Numbered from the stretch's first letter, positions 26,256 through 35,307 are shown. The stretch is 64,000 nucleotides of DNA from Anaerosacchariphilus polymeriproducens (GCF_003363435.1 NZ_QRCT01000019.1:1-64000), one strand, 5' to 3'. Made by a program: numbers and translations. Notes: generated from the letters alone by a model not told the origin.

Positions 26256-27836
26256 TTATTCCCCTGATTTTCTATACTTTGCTGGTGATACACCACAATT
26301 TTTCTTAAACACATAACTAAAATAGTTTGGTTCCAAATACCCTACCATTTCACCGATTACATGGCTCTTATAATCAGTTTTTTCTAATAATCGCTTTGCC
26401 GCATCCATTCGAATTCCAATCAGATAATTCAAAAAAGTCATTCCTGTTTCCTGTTTAAAAATCTTTGAAAAATGAGAGGAACTCACATGTAATTCTGAAC
26501 AAATAACTTCTACTGAAAGTCCAGGATCTGCAAAATATTCCTGCACATAAGTCTTCGCTTTATCTACTAAAATTGTGTTATTATCTATCTGTTTTTTTTG
26601 TATCAGACTGCGAATCAGCATACAATAGTTTGCCAGCCAATTATCCAGTTCTTCCCCTGTGTCCAATGAAAGAATTTTCACAGCCATTTTCTTGGATCCT
26701 GAAAACTCCTCATCCGTCGTAATCTGATATTTCTTATAAAGTCTTGCGATAGCAAATACAATTTCCAGAATCACAACCTGGTATTCATTTAGATTGTAAT
26801 GTGCCTGGTGTATTTTTTCTAAGATACGCTCTACTTCCAGCCACAATTCTTCTTCTGTGCAAGAAGTAATAATATGCTCAATTGCACCAACCTCACCTGA
26901 CCAATCATTAACTTTCTTAGCAAGTGGCAGGATATCATTGTAATATGTATAACACTCACCCTTTATAACAAGATTATATTCCAACGCCTCAATGGTCTGC
27001 GTATACATGTTTGGAATATCTTCAAATTCACGACAGTGCGAACCAATTCCACAAGATATTGAAGAAGAAAAGATTTTCTCAATCAACACAGAGGTCTCTT
27101 CTAAGGTTTTTGTTATTTTTTCAATATTATGCAATTTGTTTGTACACAACAGATACAATTCTTTATCGTACATACTAAATTCATGTACAACAGAAACCTT
27201 TTCAAGCGCTTCTCTTATTGTCTCTTTTATTGATAATTCAGAAAGTACATCATCTGAATTATCATTTCTAATTTTTACTGCAACCAAATAAAATATGGAT
27301 GAAAAGTTCAAATCAAGATTCTGTACATTCTGTTCAATCATTTCAGGTCGAATTGTACCAGTCACCAACTGTGAAAAAAAACGCTGACGGAATAATGACA
27401 AGCTTGCCTTATATACATTTTCCAGTCTCTGACGATTGATTTTTTCATCGTATTCTTTTTCAAATTCGGCATACATATGAAGCAGCAATCGCTTCATTTC
27501 GTCATAGTTAATTGGTTTCATTATATACTCTGAAACACCGTAACTAATTGCCATCCTTGCATATTCAAAATCATCCCAACCCGAAAAAAGAATAATCTTG
27601 GTATTCATATAATTTTCATGAATCGTTTTTGACAATTCCATCCCATCCATAAATGGCATCTTGATATCACTAATCAAAAGATCCGGATGATACTCTTCAA
27701 TAAGTTCCAGGGCTTCCTTACCATTTTGTGCTGTTCCCACAACGGTAAAGCCAAGTTCTTCCCATTCAATTCCATTTCTCATTCCATATAGAATTTTTTG
27801 TTCATCATCTGCTAAAACAATACTAAATATTCTCAA
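26256..27836 (-). CDS. YesN-type response regulator with AraC output domain
   Basis: This 526-aa protein has a receiver domain (ADDE near residues 9-12, acceptor Asp57 in LISDIKMPFMDG), a long helical middle region, and a C-terminal AraC HTH (about 425-520; CSELHVSSSHFSKIF and GYLEPNYFSYVFKK). It is the DNA-binding partner of the adjacent kinase. The TTG at 27836 is favoured because GGAGAG lies 7 bases upstream; a TTG at 27851 lies within that ribosome site. The most likely target is the GPH transporter gene just upstream. Confidence 0.9.
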   Translation of the reverse strand: MRIFSIVLADDEQKILYGMRNGIEWEELGFTVVGTAQNGKEALELIEEYHPDLLISDIKMPFMDGMELSKTIHENYMNTKIILFSGWDDFEYARMAISYGVSEYIMKPINYDEMKRLLLHMYAEFEKEYDEKINRQRLENVYKASLSLFRQRFFSQLVTGTIRPEMIEQNVQNLDLNFSSIFYLVAVKIRNDNSDDVLSELSIKETIREALEKVSVVHEFSMYDKELYLLCTNKLHNIEKITKTLEETSVLIEKIFSSSISCGIGSHCREFEDIPNMYTQTIEALEYNLVIKGECYTYYNDILPLAKKVNDWSGEVGAIEHIITSCTEEELWLEVERILEKIHQAHYNLNEYQVVILEIVFAIARLYKKYQITTDEEFSGSKKMAVKILSLDTGEELDNWLANYCMLIRSLIQKKQIDNNTILVDKAKTYVQEYFADPGLSVEVICSELHVSSSHFSKIFKQETGMTFLNYLIGIRMDAAKRLLEKTDYKSHVIGEMVGYLEPNYFSYVFKKNCGVSPAKYRKSGE

Positions 27837-27898
27837 TCTTACACTCTCCAAATTTATATAACATCAAACTGGCTACTCTTGCTTAATCAATTCCACTT

Positions 27899-28075
27899 TC
27901 ACCATAACAAAACCGCCATAACAAAGCAAGGCACGTCGACTACCAGAACAATAGAAATCGACTGCCTTACACAACTTGCTGGAAGAACCGCAAGTCCCAT
28001 AACCTCAATCAAACCAATATTTTCTTTTTTGATATGATGAAGGTCTGCAGATGGATGATGTATGTATCTATCCAT
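27899..28075 (-). pseudogene. C-terminal remnant of class II galactose-1-phosphate uridylyltransferase (galT)
   Basis: On the minus strand a 58-codon frame contains [20 protein letters not shown], a hallmark of the C-terminal region of bacillar-type (class II) GalT. After about 33 residues the sequence diverges and stops at 27899-27901. No ribosome site precedes the ATG at 28075. GalT is about 500 residues long, so less than a tenth remains. It is a vestige wedged between the transporter and response-regulator genes, and suggests this was once a galactose locus. Confidence 0.75.
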
Positions 28076-28082
28076 TTGCTTA

Positions 28083-29480
28083 TTAAATTACTTCTTCTGA
28101 ATCATTTCCATTTCCAGAGATCTTTGCTACAACTTTTTTCATGAAAGCGTCATCTAATTTATACTTATTTTTAAATACTACATAGGCAAGAATGATACCA
28201 ATTGTAGGTACTACACACATAAGTACTCTAATCGAATTTTGTGTTGCCATTGACTGTATCACATTTGGTACATATCCGGTTAACTGTAATACAAATCCAA
28301 TTGATAAAGATGTGAATGCCGCTGTAAACTTTACTATCAATGTTTGAAGCGAGAATACTACGCCTTCATTTCTCGCCCCCAATACATACTCACCATAATC
28401 AACAACATCTGCAAGAAATACCGTTGCACACCCCAGTTCCAAGCCTGTTCCTATCTTAACAATAATTCCTGAGATTGCAGTTAATACAACGTTTGATGGA
28501 CACACAATACCTACTATAAGAAGTAAAAGGAGTCCAACTGGTGGAAGCACACATGCTAATAAGAACGCTTTCTTTCTTGATAAAATCTTTGTTACTTTAG
28601 GGAATACCATTAGTCCTACAACTTCTGCTACCGAAGCACTAATCATGAATGCAGAAAGCATACTCACTTTGTTGCAGACATAGCAGAAATAGTAAGTTGC
28701 AACCCCCATAATAGCCTGAATTCCTACGTTATATAAAAGAATCAGCAACACTGCCCATCTCAGCTGATCATTTTTCTTTATGACGGTAAAAATGTCTTTA
28801 AACTTTAACTTTTCTTTCTTTTCACTATCCTGTTGAACCTTAGGTAAATTGATTACACATACTGCCATTGTGAAAATGAATGTAGCTGCTATAATAAGTG
28901 CAAAACGATGATATCCTGTGTAATCTCCACCTAAGCCTTTGATAATCTGTACACCAAAACCTGCGATAATCAGTGACTGACCAATGCTAGCAAAAATTCT
29001 TGGTAATACAGATACTTTTTCTCTTTCTTGCGGATCTGATGTTAAATTTGGAATGATTGACCAGTATGGAATATCCATGATTGTATAAGTCATTCCCCAA
29101 AGTATGTAAACAACTGATGCAAACACACACAAGCCTACGCCAGACAAATGAAAATCTGTAAATACTGTAACAAATACAAATGAATTGATAAGTGTCCCAA
29201 TAACTAACCAAGGTACAAACTTTCCAAATCGGCTTCTCGTATTATCTACGATCATACCCATAAATAAATCATTAAAAGCATCCCATAATTTTGCTACGAA
29301 AAACATTGTTCCGATAAAAGCAGGTGCAACCTTGATGATATCTGTGAAATAAATCATCGAAAAGGTTGCAATCATACCATAAATCAAATCTTTTCCAAGT
29401 GCACCGAATGCAAATGTATATTTAACTCTCCCCGGGATCTTGCCTTGATACACAACTCCACTTTTGTTTTTAGTTTCCAT
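28083..29480 (-). CDS. GPH-family (MelB-like) sugar:cation symporter
   Basis: The 465-aa membrane protein has about 12 predicted helices and GPH-family features: an early YFTDI motif, the [19 protein letters not shown] loop between helices 2 and 3, and a later DVVDYGEY motif. Such transporters import melibiose, raffinose, glucuronides, xylosides and related glycosides with Na+ or H+. It is the first gene of the locus followed by a galT vestige and the sugar-sensing system. A galactoside is the most economical guess for the substrate, by context only. AGGAGGAG precedes the start. Confidence 0.9.
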   Translation of the reverse strand: METKNKSGVVYQGKIPGRVKYTFAFGALGKDLIYGMIATFSMIYFTDIIKVAPAFIGTMFFVAKLWDAFNDLFMGMIVDNTRSRFGKFVPWLVIGTLINSFVFVTVFTDFHLSGVGLCVFASVVYILWGMTYTIMDIPYWSIIPNLTSDPQEREKVSVLPRIFASIGQSLIIAGFGVQIIKGLGGDYTGYHRFALIIAATFIFTMAVCVINLPKVQQDSEKKEKLKFKDIFTVIKKNDQLRWAVLLILLYNVGIQAIMGVATYYFCYVCNKVSMLSAFMISASVAEVVGLMVFPKVTKILSRKKAFLLACVLPPVGLLLLLIVGIVCPSNVVLTAISGIIVKIGTGLELGCATVFLADVVDYGEYVLGARNEGVVFSLQTLIVKFTAAFTSLSIGFVLQLTGYVPNVIQSMATQNSIRVLMCVVPTIGIILAYVVFKNKYKLDDAFMKKVVAKISGNGNDSEEVI

Positions 29481-29623
29481 GTGCTACTCCTCCTTTGTTT
29501 CAATTGCGTATAATTTCCGTTTTTATACTTGGAGTTTAGCACTAGCAAAAACTAATTGACATTCGATATTCGACTTAAAACATTTGAAATTCTATTTCAT
29601 TCTTCCACGATAAGGTGAAACAA

Positions 29624-30589
29624 TTATATCTTGTCTGATAAACTTACTTGATTTTGCAAAACATCAACGCGTAAAATATTGCACATTTTTTCAGGCTCTT
29701 CAAAACAAGGGCTATGTGCAGAATTTTCGAATGTGTAGAAACCTTTTATGGGAGCCTTTAGCGCCGTTGCAAAATCCTTTGCGACTACATAAGATGCTTG
29801 ATAGTCGTACCTACCTTGGAAAATATACACAGGCACCTGCAAACAGGGTACCTGCTCTATTAAATCCATTTGAATCATACTATCACACAAATATTTAAGA
29901 GAAAAGCTGCTGCCTTGCGGAAATTTGAACTTTTCACTTAAAGTATACCCCTTATATCTAAGCACAATTGCAACAAAGTCCAGCATTGATGCCATGCTTC
30001 GCATAACACCGATACCAAGCTTATTCATGCCTTCACTCCGCACTCCAGCAAGATATTTTATACTGATGTCGCCACCAGTTTCAATTGGAAATTTTTTTAG
30101 TTGTCGTATCATTTTTTTGTCGTTTGACTTGCAAAATTCCTCAAGCATATATGTATATGCCAAACGTTCTGACCGCTCCTGTTGTGCTACTTGTCCAATG
30201 CCTATATAAGCATGAAAAAACTCAGGTTGTTGCTTAACCGTAATCACACCCAACAAAGAACCCCATGAATGTCCCATAAGATATATCTTTTCTTTTCCAA
30301 AGCGATTGCGTAAATAATTCGTCACCTCGATCGTGTCCGAAACCAACTGTTCAAGTGTCATTTCTTTCGGAGTAATTTTACGGTTATATGATATTCCGCT
30401 ACCCCTTTGTTCCCACCAGCAAACAGTAAATAGCTTTTCTAAGCCAGTCGGGTATTTTTCAGCAAATGCAATTTCGGGGGAGCCAGCTCCTCCATGTAAA
30501 TATAGCAACACAGGGTTTTCAGTATTTTCGCTCCGCAAAAACATGCCTTGCTTTGACCCATTGATTTCTATGAAGAGCTTTTCATTCAT
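29624..30589 (-). CDS. Alpha/beta hydrolase (prolyl iminopeptidase-like)
   Basis: The 321-aa protein has the alpha/beta-hydrolase oxyanion segment LYLHGGAGSPE, the nucleophile elbow GHSWGSLLG, an acidic residue in QGRYDYQ and a late His in NSAHSPCFEEP, completing the triad. The WWEQRGSG motif is shared with prolyl iminopeptidases and related hydrolases. It is probably cytoplasmic. It is on the same strand as, and 53 bases downstream of, an EFR1 ferredoxin gene, so the two may be co-transcribed. The substrate is unknown. Confidence 0.85.
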   Translation of the reverse strand: MNEKLFIEINGSKQGMFLRSENTENPVLLYLHGGAGSPEIAFAEKYPTGLEKLFTVCWWEQRGSGISYNRKITPKEMTLEQLVSDTIEVTNYLRNRFGKEKIYLMGHSWGSLLGVITVKQQPEFFHAYIGIGQVAQQERSERLAYTYMLEEFCKSNDKKMIRQLKKFPIETGGDISIKYLAGVRSEGMNKLGIGVMRSMASMLDFVAIVLRYKGYTLSEKFKFPQGSSFSLKYLCDSMIQMDLIEQVPCLQVPVYIFQGRYDYQASYVVAKDFATALKAPIKGFYTFENSAHSPCFEEPEKMCNILRVDVLQNQVSLSDKI

Positions 30590-30642
30590 TTTTTTACCTC
30601 CTAAATTATCCTGTAGTGCAATTCTAAAGTTAATGTTAAAAA

Positions 30643-31425
30643 TTATCTTATGAACATCTCATATTTCTTTATGTTTAAATGGTGATATTTTTTTCTATTT
30701 ATCGCCTTTCCTTGATAATCTATAGCATTATGCGGACACCATTGAATACATCCCATACATTGACTGCATCCATTACCAAATTCTACTTTACCATTTGACA
30801 TCGAAATATTTTCTGTTGGACAGATTTTCATACAGCTACCACAAGAACTGCAGTTATCATTCACCTTATATTGCTTTCCTGTTATAGAAAATTTTGCGAT
30901 TGATTGCTGTAATGCCGATTCGTATTTTTCTTTATAAAAAATGCCTTTGTTTAGATTTTTTCTTATCCTATTATCTGTAATATCTCTTGTAATCCTTCTA
31001 ATTTTCCGACAAGAAAGCTTTATACACAATTTTTGATACCATATAGGAAATGCTCCATAAGAGAGAATATAATTACCGGGAAGAGTAATCATATACTCAA
31101 GAGCAACATCCTTATTACTATTATTTACATGTTTTCGCATATCTTGAATACTAAGTCCCCTGTTTCCACCACATCCCACTACTAAAAATATTTTTTGCTT
31201 TTCACTATAAACAATATCTCTCATACATTTTTCTACGTATGGTGGAACATGAGAAAAATAACTTGGTACAACAAACCCTACCCATTCATATTCTTCTGGA
31301 ATAATCTTGTTATTTAATAGTCCACTAATTGGTAATAATGTAGAATCGCCTAACCTGTTTGTAATCTCCTTTGCAATCGCAAAATTATTGCCTGTTCCAC
31401 TAAAATAGTATATTATACTCTTCAT
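30643..31425 (-). CDS. EFR1-type flavodoxin-ferredoxin fusion (copy 1)
   Basis: The 260-aa protein joins an N-terminal flavodoxin-like fold (YYFSGTGNNFAIAKEI binds FMN phosphate) to two 4Fe-4S motifs near residues 190-240 (CSSCGSCMKICP and CSQCMGCIQWCP). NCBI groups these as EFR1 family ferrodoxins. They are thought to shuttle electrons in anaerobes, though partners are not defined. It is divergent from a TetR gene, with two near-identical inverted repeats between them, so it is very likely the TetR target. A second EFR1 gene lies at 35878-36648. Confidence 0.88.
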   Translation of the reverse strand: MKSIIYYFSGTGNNFAIAKEITNRLGDSTLLPISGLLNNKIIPEEYEWVGFVVPSYFSHVPPYVEKCMRDIVYSEKQKIFLVVGCGGNRGLSIQDMRKHVNNSNKDVALEYMITLPGNYILSYGAFPIWYQKLCIKLSCRKIRRITRDITDNRIRKNLNKGIFYKEKYESALQQSIAKFSITGKQYKVNDNCSSCGSCMKICPTENISMSNGKVEFGNGCSQCMGCIQWCPHNAIDYQGKAINRKKYHHLNIKKYEMFIR

Positions 31426-31438
31426 TCGACTCTCCTAT

Positions 31439-31470
31439 GTTTTGAAATATTTGCTCTTTTATTTCAAAAC
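31439..31470. promoter_or_regulatory. TetR operator 1 (inverted repeat)
   Basis: GTTTTGAAATA at 31439-31449 and TATTTCAAAAC at 31460-31470 form an inverted repeat with 11-base arms and a 10-base spacer. It lies just downstream of the EFR1 -10 element, over the expected transcription start. Its half-site matches operator 2. Confidence 0.75.
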
Positions 31471-31471
31471 A

Positions 31472-31500
31472 ATAGTATAATAGTTTTCTTCCATTGTCAA
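31472..31500 (-). promoter_or_regulatory. Promoter of the EFR1 gene
   Basis: On the minus strand a perfect TTGACA (31495-31500) is followed, after 17 bases, by TACTAT (31472-31477). TATACT at a 15-base spacing is the alternative -10. It lies between the two inverted repeats. Confidence 0.65.
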
Positions 31501-31505
31501 CATAT

Positions 31506-31535
31506 TTTTGAAATATATCTATTCAAATTTCAAAA
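31506..31535. promoter_or_regulatory. TetR operator 2 (inverted repeat)
   Basis: TTTTGAAAT at 31506-31514 and ATTTCAAAA at 31527-31535 form an inverted repeat with 9-base arms and a 12-base spacer. Centre-to-centre distance to operator 1 is 66 bases. It lies upstream of the tetR -10-like TATAAT and could cover the -35 region. Confidence 0.72.
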
Positions 31536-31581
31536 CATGTATTATAATAGTAAAAAATAAATATAAAAGGAGTATTTTACA

Positions 31582-32160
31582 ATGGAACAAATTCTAAGTA
31601 AATATGAAATTCGGACAAACCAGAAAAAAAATGCTATTATCAAATCCGCAAATAAACTTTTTTTAGAAAAAGGATTTGTATCGACCAGTATTAAAGAAAT
31701 CGCTGCTGTTGCTCATGTATCCCAAGTATCTATTTACAATTATTTTGGTAGCAAAGATTCTCTTGTCATAGAATGCGTAAAGTCAATTGTCCAGGAAACA
31801 ATAGACAAAGCATACGCACTCCTTGATACTGAACTTCCGTATTTAGATAAACTATCTACCGCTCTCTCTTTATGTACATCAGATATAAATAATTTGCTTT
31901 CTGCCTATCTATCTACCTCTGCAACAGCAGATGAAAATTTTATGAAACTTATATCAGAAGGAGTTCAAGAGCTGCAAACAGATTTATATATTCAATATAT
32001 CGAAGCAGGCAAAAATGCAGGATATATTGACTCATTAATCCCAACAGCACTAATACTCAAATTTATTTTTGCTATTAACACCATAAATATTTCTCCTGAA
32101 AATTATAAAGAAGAAGTAAACTATTTACATCAGTTATTTCTACACGGTATTTTAATCTAA
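31582..32160 (+). CDS. TetR-family regulator of the divergent EFR1 gene
   Basis: The 192-aa protein has an N-terminal HTH (STSIKEIAAVAHVSQVSIYNYFGSK near residues 35-60, written here only by its ends) and a C-terminal helical ligand domain. A ribosome site AAAGGAG precedes the ATG. Two operator-like inverted repeats in the 156-base divergent promoter make autoregulation and repression of the EFR1 gene likely. The inducer is unknown. Confidence 0.88.
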   Translation: MEQILSKYEIRTNQKKNAIIKSANKLFLEKGFVSTSIKEIAAVAHVSQVSIYNYFGSKDSLVIECVKSIVQETIDKAYALLDTELPYLDKLSTALSLCTSDINNLLSAYLSTSATADENFMKLISEGVQELQTDLYIQYIEAGKNAGYIDSLIPTALILKFIFAINTINISPENYKEEVNYLHQLFLHGILI

Positions 32161-32786
32161 CTGTTTGATTGTATTACGCAAAGTAGCAATATAACCGTTT
32201 TTGCTTTTGTTTTTGTAACTGAAAATTTATCTTCGCTCAGCTACCAATAATCATTAAAAAAATAAATAATCTATAACATTTTTTGTACTACTATTTTTCT
32301 CAGTATTCATCTCATGGGTATTGGTATTATAAAGTCAATAAAGTAGCGAGCCTTCAGCTTTTGCTTTTTGAGTATCTTATAGATATCTTAGTAGCCTTTC
32401 CTACATCTGCCCACTTTTGCTTTTTTCTGAAATTCAACTTCATGATTGCAAGAAACTACTTGCCTTATATAAATGAGTAGCATATAAAAGGAAAGTAATT
32501 CTGTAACCATCATATTTTCATACTCCACTATATTCACATACAGTTTGTTGCTATTATCCGTACTCCCATATACAATTATAATTAGATTATTACGAAAGGG
32601 CAGATGGTAAGAGTATGGAATACAACTCTTGTCCTAAGGCTGCAAAAAGTATGGATTTCAGAAAGATGAATACAAAAATTATGTGCATAAAATAACTTAG
32701 AAAGCATTTCCCGTATAAGTCATATGTGACTGATACCAAAGGATTAGTAGAAGCTTGTTAATAATCTTTAAAATATTAAAAACTTT
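32161..32786. other. Intergenic region without a recognisable gene
   Basis: About 625 AT-rich bases lie between the TetR gene and the ECF sigma promoter. A 65-codon plus-strand frame at 32283-32480 lacks a ribosome site and coding character. I see no RNA gene or strong terminator. Confidence 0.4.
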
Positions 32787-32814
32787 TGAAACGGATTTAG
32801 AATTGCGAAGTCTT
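32787..32814 (+). promoter_or_regulatory. Candidate ECF-type autoregulatory promoter
   Basis: TGAAAC at 32787-32792, a 16-base spacer, then AGTCTT at 32809-32814 resemble ECF sigma promoters (in Bacillus, TGAAAC-N16-CGTC/CGTA). It is 24 bases before the GTG start of an ECF sigma gene, with the ribosome site between them, as expected for autoregulation. Confidence 0.5.
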
Positions 32815-32837
32815 ATAGATGAACAGGAGGTGATACA

Positions 32838-33320
32838 GTGCAGACGCCCGATTTTGAAAAAATATATGCGGAATACTTTTCCGATGTTTATAAATACATT
32901 TTGTCACTATCTCAAAATGAAACTATCGCCGAGGAAATTACGCAAGAAACATTTTTTAAGGCAATGCGTCACATGGAAAAGTTTAATGGCAACTGCAAAT
33001 TATATGTGTGGCTCTGCCAAATTGCAAAGAACACTTATTTTTCTTATTATAAAATGGAAAAGAGACTTTCCCCGGAAATTGATACTGAATATCCTGACCC
33101 AAGCTTTGATATAGAAAAATCATATCTTGATAGGGAGACTGCTAAAAGATTACATTTTCTATTACATGATCTTGGCGAGCCATATAAAGAGGTTTTTACT
33201 TTAAGAGTTTTTGGCGATTTGCCATTCTCTCAAATAGGTGAGTTATTCGGTAAAACGGACAGCTGGGCAAGACTAATTTATTACAGAGCAAAAAAACAAT
33301 TACAGGAGGAAATGATATGA
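32838..33320 (+). CDS. ECF RNA polymerase sigma factor
   Basis: The 160-aa protein has region 2 (FEKIYAEYFSDVYKYIL... EEITQETFFKAM) and region 4 (EPYKEVFTLRVFGDLPFSQIGELFG) with a short linker, as in group 4 sigma factors of the SigW/SigV/SigY type. The start is GTG 32838 with AGGAGGTGATACA before it. The stop overlaps the next gene, a zinc-finger anti-sigma factor, by four bases (ATGA). A TGAAAC-type promoter upstream suggests it drives its own expression. The stress it answers is unknown. Confidence 0.92.
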   Translation: MQTPDFEKIYAEYFSDVYKYILSLSQNETIAEEITQETFFKAMRHMEKFNGNCKLYVWLCQIAKNTYFSYYKMEKRLSPEIDTEYPDPSFDIEKSYLDRETAKRLHFLLHDLGEPYKEVFTLRVFGDLPFSQIGELFGKTDSWARLIYYRAKKQLQEEMI

Positions 33321-33637
33321 ATATTTCTTGTGAAATTATTAAAGATTTGCTACCGCTATACCATGATGGCGTTTGTAGCAAAGATAGTAAAGACATGGTC
33401 GAAGAACATCTTCAGCAGTGTGAAAGCTGCCGTAGTGAATTACAGGCAATGGATAACGAGTTGCTTATTACAAACAGAGCTGAAAATCTTGCAGAAGCAG
33501 AGGTAGTGCAGAAGCTATCAAAGAGTTGGAGGAAAGGAATGATTAAATCCGTTTTGAAAGGTGTTTTTTTTACACTCGTTACCGTAATTGTAATTCTTTT
33601 AATAATTTACATTTTCGTTGGAATTAAAATAGCTTAA
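33317..33637 (+). CDS. Zinc-finger anti-sigma factor, short form
   Basis: The 106-aa protein starts with an anti-sigma zinc-finger domain (CEIIKDLLPLYHDGVCS and EEHLQQCESCRSEL, the zf-HC2 type) and has one membrane helix at about residues 78-102. It ends only a few residues after the helix. Relatives often continue for 100-300 residues outside the membrane; this one has no sensor domain left. It should still bind and restrain the co-encoded sigma factor. The small frame after it suggests the 3' part was lost or replaced. Confidence 0.85.
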   Translation: MNISCEIIKDLLPLYHDGVCSKDSKDMVEEHLQQCESCRSELQAMDNELLITNRAENLAEAEVVQKLSKSWRKGMIKSVLKGVFFTLVTVIVILLIIYIFVGIKIA

Positions 33638-33692
33638 TAGCAAACCGGAGTAGTACATTTGATACTACAAGCAGATATAAGGAGGGAAAAAG

Positions 33693-33785
33693 TTGAATGT
33701 ACTGAGCATAATTAGAACCTTTAATCAGTTCCCTTTTGAAAGATATCTGGTTGCTGAATTGTATTTTTTAGTACTAACAGATTAA
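33693..33785 (+). CDS. 30-aa peptide of unknown function after the anti-sigma gene
   Basis: A TTG start with GGAGGG about 7 bases upstream opens a 30-codon frame ending at TAA 33783-33785. The peptide (IIRTFNQFPFERYLV in the middle) matches nothing I know. The good ribosome site and operon position suggest the 5' end of a former third gene of the sigma operon, now cut short. Confidence 0.35.
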   Translation: MNVLSIIRTFNQFPFERYLVAELYFLVLTD

Positions 33786-33869
33786 TTCTGTTATATTATC
33801 TATAATTTTCACAATATTAGTTCTCCTTTATTTTAATGTTTAGTTTTATTTTAGGTAAAGTTATAAATT

Positions 33870-33892
33870 CAGAATAAACAGTATTTATTCTG
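33870..33892 (+). terminator. Perfect 9-bp hairpin downstream of the sigma operon
   Basis: CAGAATAAA at 33870-33878 and TTTATTCTG at 33884-33892 are perfect complements across a 5-base loop. The stem is AT-rich and followed by TGTTTGCT, so termination would be weak. It is the only structure in the 386-base gap between the anti-sigma and LysM genes apart from the 30-aa frame. Confidence 0.4.
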
Positions 33893-34023
33893 TGTTTGCT
33901 CTCAAAAGGAAAAACTAAAATAAAAATCCTTAATTCTAACATTTTTCAAGGTTCAAAAACAGCACTTATTGGATTCGCGCTGAAGTACCTGAAAAAGTAA
34001 GTTCTTCTTGAGCCTCTGAATAA

Positions 34024-35307
34024 TTAAATTAATTTTATTATATCATATTGGGAGTATATTACTATCCATAGTTGTGGATAATAAATCATAGTATTCCAAA
34101 TCACACTACCATTAAGACTCTTATCGATAATTAGTTTATCTATAGCATTAAAACTTCTCGAATCTAGAAACCAAACTATATGTACATCACCAAGATTTCT
34201 ATAGTAGTAAAAATAGGGCGTTTGTGATACTTCATTAAACTCGATTATAGAACTATTCTCATAAGCTACGTTTAATACAGAAAAAAGGTTAAGTGAGTTA
34301 GCACTTGTTACATTATTTATATACGGTAATTTCCAATCATATCCAATAACAGGTTTACCAATATTAATTTTACTCTTTGGCACATCTATAGATATTAGAT
34401 AATCAACCAGTATCCCAATGTAGTAAATGTTACAAACAGGTGCTGGTGGATTATTATTTGTACCCCACACGAAGCTTAAGAATATAAAATCGTCTATATA
34501 CTTACTAAATTCTGTATAATTTACTTTTTCAAATACAGTATTATTATTATTTTCAGCAATCTGGTAATTAACGCTAATAAATAGTAGCAGTTTCTTTTGC
34601 TTTGCACGATATGATATATTTTTTACAAAATCTAAGTAGAGCGATTGAGTTACTTCATTTAAAAAACTAAATATTACATTTACGCCATAATATCCTCTAG
34701 AATATGCTTTCTCTACATATTGATTGATTAATATATCTTGGAATTCTTTATCTAGTAAAGTTCTCATTGAAGCTTCATAAGTAGGCACTCCTTTAGGGGT
34801 TAATGTAGTAAGCACCAAGAGAGGGAGTACACCATATTCTTTTGATTTCATTAATATTTCACTATCATCTTGAAATGAAACCTGGCCATCCTCTTCTGTA
34901 ACTTGATAATTTAATATAGATATATAAGTCAAATTAGGTAAGGTTTTAAGTAATGTTTTTTGTTCAATAAAAGGATAAGCAAACCCATTCGTGGTAACGC
35001 TACCATTTGTATTATAACTGATTACTATGGTTTCTCCTGGATTTATATACTCCCGATCAGAAAGGAATGGATTATTTCTCAATATTTGCATAAGTGACAC
35101 ATTGTAGGTATCTACGATATTTTGTAAAGTATCTCCCTCTTTTACGGTATATACCTGCTTAGGAACTGCAATAACTATAGCTTGACCTGTAACTAGGTTA
35201 TATGGAAATATCAATCCATTGTCCTGTATTAATTTTTCAACCGTAATTCCATATTTATCAGAGATAGAATTGAGCGTATCTCCTTGTTGAACAATATATA
35301 TATCCAT
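34024..35307 (-). CDS. LysM + GH18-like protein (SleL/YaaH type) lacking catalytic acids
   Basis: Two N-terminal LysM peptidoglycan-binding modules (about residues 3-48 and 52-97) precede a GH18-like barrel, the architecture of spore cortex-lytic SleL/YaaH proteins. The segment that should read like GVNIDFEN reads GVNVIFSFLN (residues 208-217): Ile212 and Ser214 replace the conserved Asp and the catalytic Glu. It probably binds peptidoglycan without hydrolysing it. The ATG at 35307 is chosen because the product then starts directly with LysM1 and AAGGTG precedes it. No signal peptide is seen, as usual for spore-coat forms. Csp-like proteases are encoded 2.7 kb away. Confidence 0.82.
   Translation of the reverse strand: MDIYIVQQGDTLNSISDKYGITVEKLIQDNGLIFPYNLVTGQAIVIAVPKQVYTVKEGDTLQNIVDTYNVSLMQILRNNPFLSDREYINPGETIVISYNTNGSVTTNGFAYPFIEQKTLLKTLPNLTYISILNYQVTEEDGQVSFQDDSEILMKSKEYGVLPLLVLTTLTPKGVPTYEASMRTLLDKEFQDILINQYVEKAYSRGYYGVNVIFSFLNEVTQSLYLDFVKNISYRAKQKKLLLFISVNYQIAENNNNTVFEKVNYTEFSKYIDDFIFLSFVWGTNNNPPAPVCNIYYIGILVDYLISIDVPKSKINIGKPVIGYDWKLPYINNVTSANSLNLFSVLNVAYENSSIIEFNEVSQTPYFYYYRNLGDVHIVWFLDSRSFNAIDKLIIDKSLNGSVIWNTMIYYPQLWIVIYSQYDIIKLI

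Noticed and set aside
32283-32480. 65-codon plus-strand frame in the gap after the TetR gene
   Set aside because: No ribosome site, AT-driven composition, no recognisable motif.
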